This document shows, piece by piece, positions 54,918-55,782 of a stretch of DNA of 55,782 nucleotides. The position numbers were made by a program, and so were the translations under genes. The notes below the pieces were generated by a model that was given only the letters and a program-made list of their open reading frames with translations, was not told the DNA's origin and ran no database searches. Every line of letters starts with the position of its first letter. Within the stretch, counting starts at the first letter, position 1. The stretch lies in NCBI GenBank assembly GCA_030528485.1, contig JAUMYU010000007.1, positions 1 through 55,782 on the forward strand, written 5' to 3'. The DNA comes from Comamonadaceae bacterium. Its GTDB lineage: Bacteria > Pseudomonadota > Gammaproteobacteria > Burkholderiales > Burkholderiaceae_C.

Positions 54918-55055
54918 TTATGCCAGGCCCAGACGCTTGCGGCCTTTGGCGCGGCGAGCGTTGATAACGGCGCGACCACCCCGTGTTTTCATGCGCACGA
55001 GAAAGCCATGAGTGCGGGCGCGGCGGATTTTGGAGGGCTGATAGGTGCGTTTCAT
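54918..55055 (-). CDS. rpmH: 50S ribosomal protein L34
   Basis: A 45-residue protein, too short for most automated ORF tracks: [18 protein letters not shown], then [20 protein letters not shown], ending KRLGLA. The sequence is nearly identical to L34 of other bacteria. It is the first gene of the rpmH-rnpA-yidD-yidC operon. The family position next to dnaA suggests the origin lies just beyond, towards the window end. Confidence 0.97.
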   Translation of the reverse strand: MKRTYQPSKIRRARTHGFLVRMKTRGGRAVINARRAKGRKRLGLA

Positions 55056-55075
55056 AAGAATGACCTCTGGGAAGT

Positions 55076-55084
55076 TTTGGATAA
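55076..55084. promoter_or_regulatory. DnaA-box-like site upstream of rpmH
   Basis: TTTGGATAA, one mismatch from the DnaA box TGTGGATAA. It is 21 bases upstream of rpmH in a 233-base region where no gene is seen. In many bacteria this region next to dnaA is the origin; dnaA itself is not in the window. Confidence 0.3.
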
Positions 55085-55288
55085 ATCTGCGGAGTTTCGA
55101 CGGGCTGTAACAAGAGCCTTGAAATAGGCTTTAAACCAGGCCGACGAGTCGAGAAGGCGAAAGTCCGCAAAACCGAGCATGGGGTTGTGCTTGCGCAAAA
55201 ACCAGCGCTCGATCCCTAACGGCTTAGGCCCCGTAAAGCAAACCGCGAATTATCGCACATGATGGCGTTGTTGTTGCCAGTGGCCCTC

Positions 55289-55329
55289 AGAACCTGTTCA
55301 AAATCTTTTTGTTTATTTTGCTATGCTCT
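55289..55329 (+). mobile_element. Left end of an IS5-family insertion element
   Basis: The segment begins with GAACCTGTTCAAAATCT (55290-55306), whose inner 14 bases equal the end of the palindromic element at 20751. It is followed after 24 bases by the transposase frame. The right end lies outside the window. Confidence 0.65.
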
Positions 55330-55782
55330 TTGAAATACCCAAGCGACATTAGCCCGGAGCAATTTGAGCGTGTACCTCCTTTGCTGGGGAGCGCACGCAA
55401 GAGCACCCGCCCACGCACAGCACCTTCTTGATCGTGGACGCGCAGAGCGTGAAGAACAGTGATACTGCCGGTCATAAAGGCTATGACGCAGGCAAGAAAG
55501 TCTCGGGTATCAAACGTCACATCGCCGTCGATAGCCAAGGCCTACCCCACGCCATTGCTGTGACCACAGCCAATGTGACGGATCGCCAAGGCGCGCTACA
55601 GGCGCTCATGCGTTGTAGCCCCGCACTCAAGCGCGTACAAAGTTTGCTGTGTGACAGTGGCTACGTGGGCAAACCTTTTGCACAGGGTGTGCAAGCCATT
55701 TTGGGAGAGCGCGTCAACGTGCAGATCGCCAAGCGCAGCGAGCTGCATACCTTCAAAGTCATGCCAAAACGCTGGATCGTCG
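55330..55782 (+). pseudogene. IS5-family transposase, internally deleted and frameshifted, cut by window end
   Basis: From TTG 55330 the frame reads KYPSDISPEQFERVPPLLGS, then RKSTRPRT, the usual N-terminus of this transposase group, and hits TGA at 55429-55431. From 55419 another frame gives STFLIVDAQSVKNSDTAG, then GYDAGKKVSGIKRHIAVDSQ, LLCDSGYVGKPF and AKRSELHTFKVMPKRW, the DDE catalytic region (Asp in VDAQS and CDSGY). About 70 codons normally between these parts are missing and the frame is shifted, so the gene is dead. The final DDE Glu would lie beyond the window. Confidence 0.85.

Overview
The window looks like chromosomal DNA of a betaproteobacterium (Burkholderiales, probably Comamonadaceae). 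The evidence is high GC coding DNA, a narK-narK2 / narGHJI nitrate respiration set, a fused PabB-PabC, a soluble EIIA-HPr-EI phosphotransferase set, an exported protein with an IPTL-CTERM-like tail, and the rpmH-rnpA-yidD-yidC block. No rRNA, tRNA or CRISPR array was seen.

Layout. 1-1886: 3' end of nnrD, a putative lipoprotein, a small orphan ORF and a deleted remnant of a D-lactate dehydrogenase gene. 1887-7577: molybdenum cofactor genes (moeA, a moaE-mobA fusion, moaD) divergent from two nitrate/nitrite transporters. 7821-12696: an ABC exporter pair, ibaG, murA and an aminotransferase. 12812-20642: glpK, creA, yejE-yejF, hemG and a large anchored protein resembling GH42 glycosidases. 21036-25314: bamD, map, rsmA, a PACE-type efflux protein and a methyltransferase. 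25315-27750: an AT-rich island carrying an apparently new RiPP cluster. 27955-40978: serA, a carbonic anhydrase, the minus-strand operon narG-cupin-narH-narJ-narI-ppiase-moaA, and a divergent exported protein. 41228-50108: an ABC importer with two paralogous binding proteins, a YggS-type PLP protein, an MFS transporter and PTS phosphorelay genes. 50216-55055: pabBC, yidC, yidD, rnpA, rpmH. 55289 to the end: a decayed IS5-family element.

How genes work together. NarK proteins bring in nitrate, NarGHI reduces it at the membrane, NarJ assembles NarG, and the Moa/Mob/Moe proteins on both sides supply the molybdenum cofactor. The promoter regions of narK and narG share an identical 12-mer and an identical 7-mer at the same spacing from a -10-like hexamer.

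Most interesting items. (1) The island encodes a 96-residue Cys-rich precursor-like peptide, a GNAT acyltransferase and a 482-residue LanM-type dehydratase that keeps its kinase and elimination motifs but has no LanC cyclase domain. A terminator-like hairpin lies between the peptide gene and the enzymes. (2) A family of about 80-bp AT-rich intergenic repeats with inverted ends occurs 16 times; several copies have different but self-complementary stems, and some form convincing terminators. (3) A 155-bp palindromic element at 20751-20905 has ends matching the end of the IS5-type remnant at 55293.
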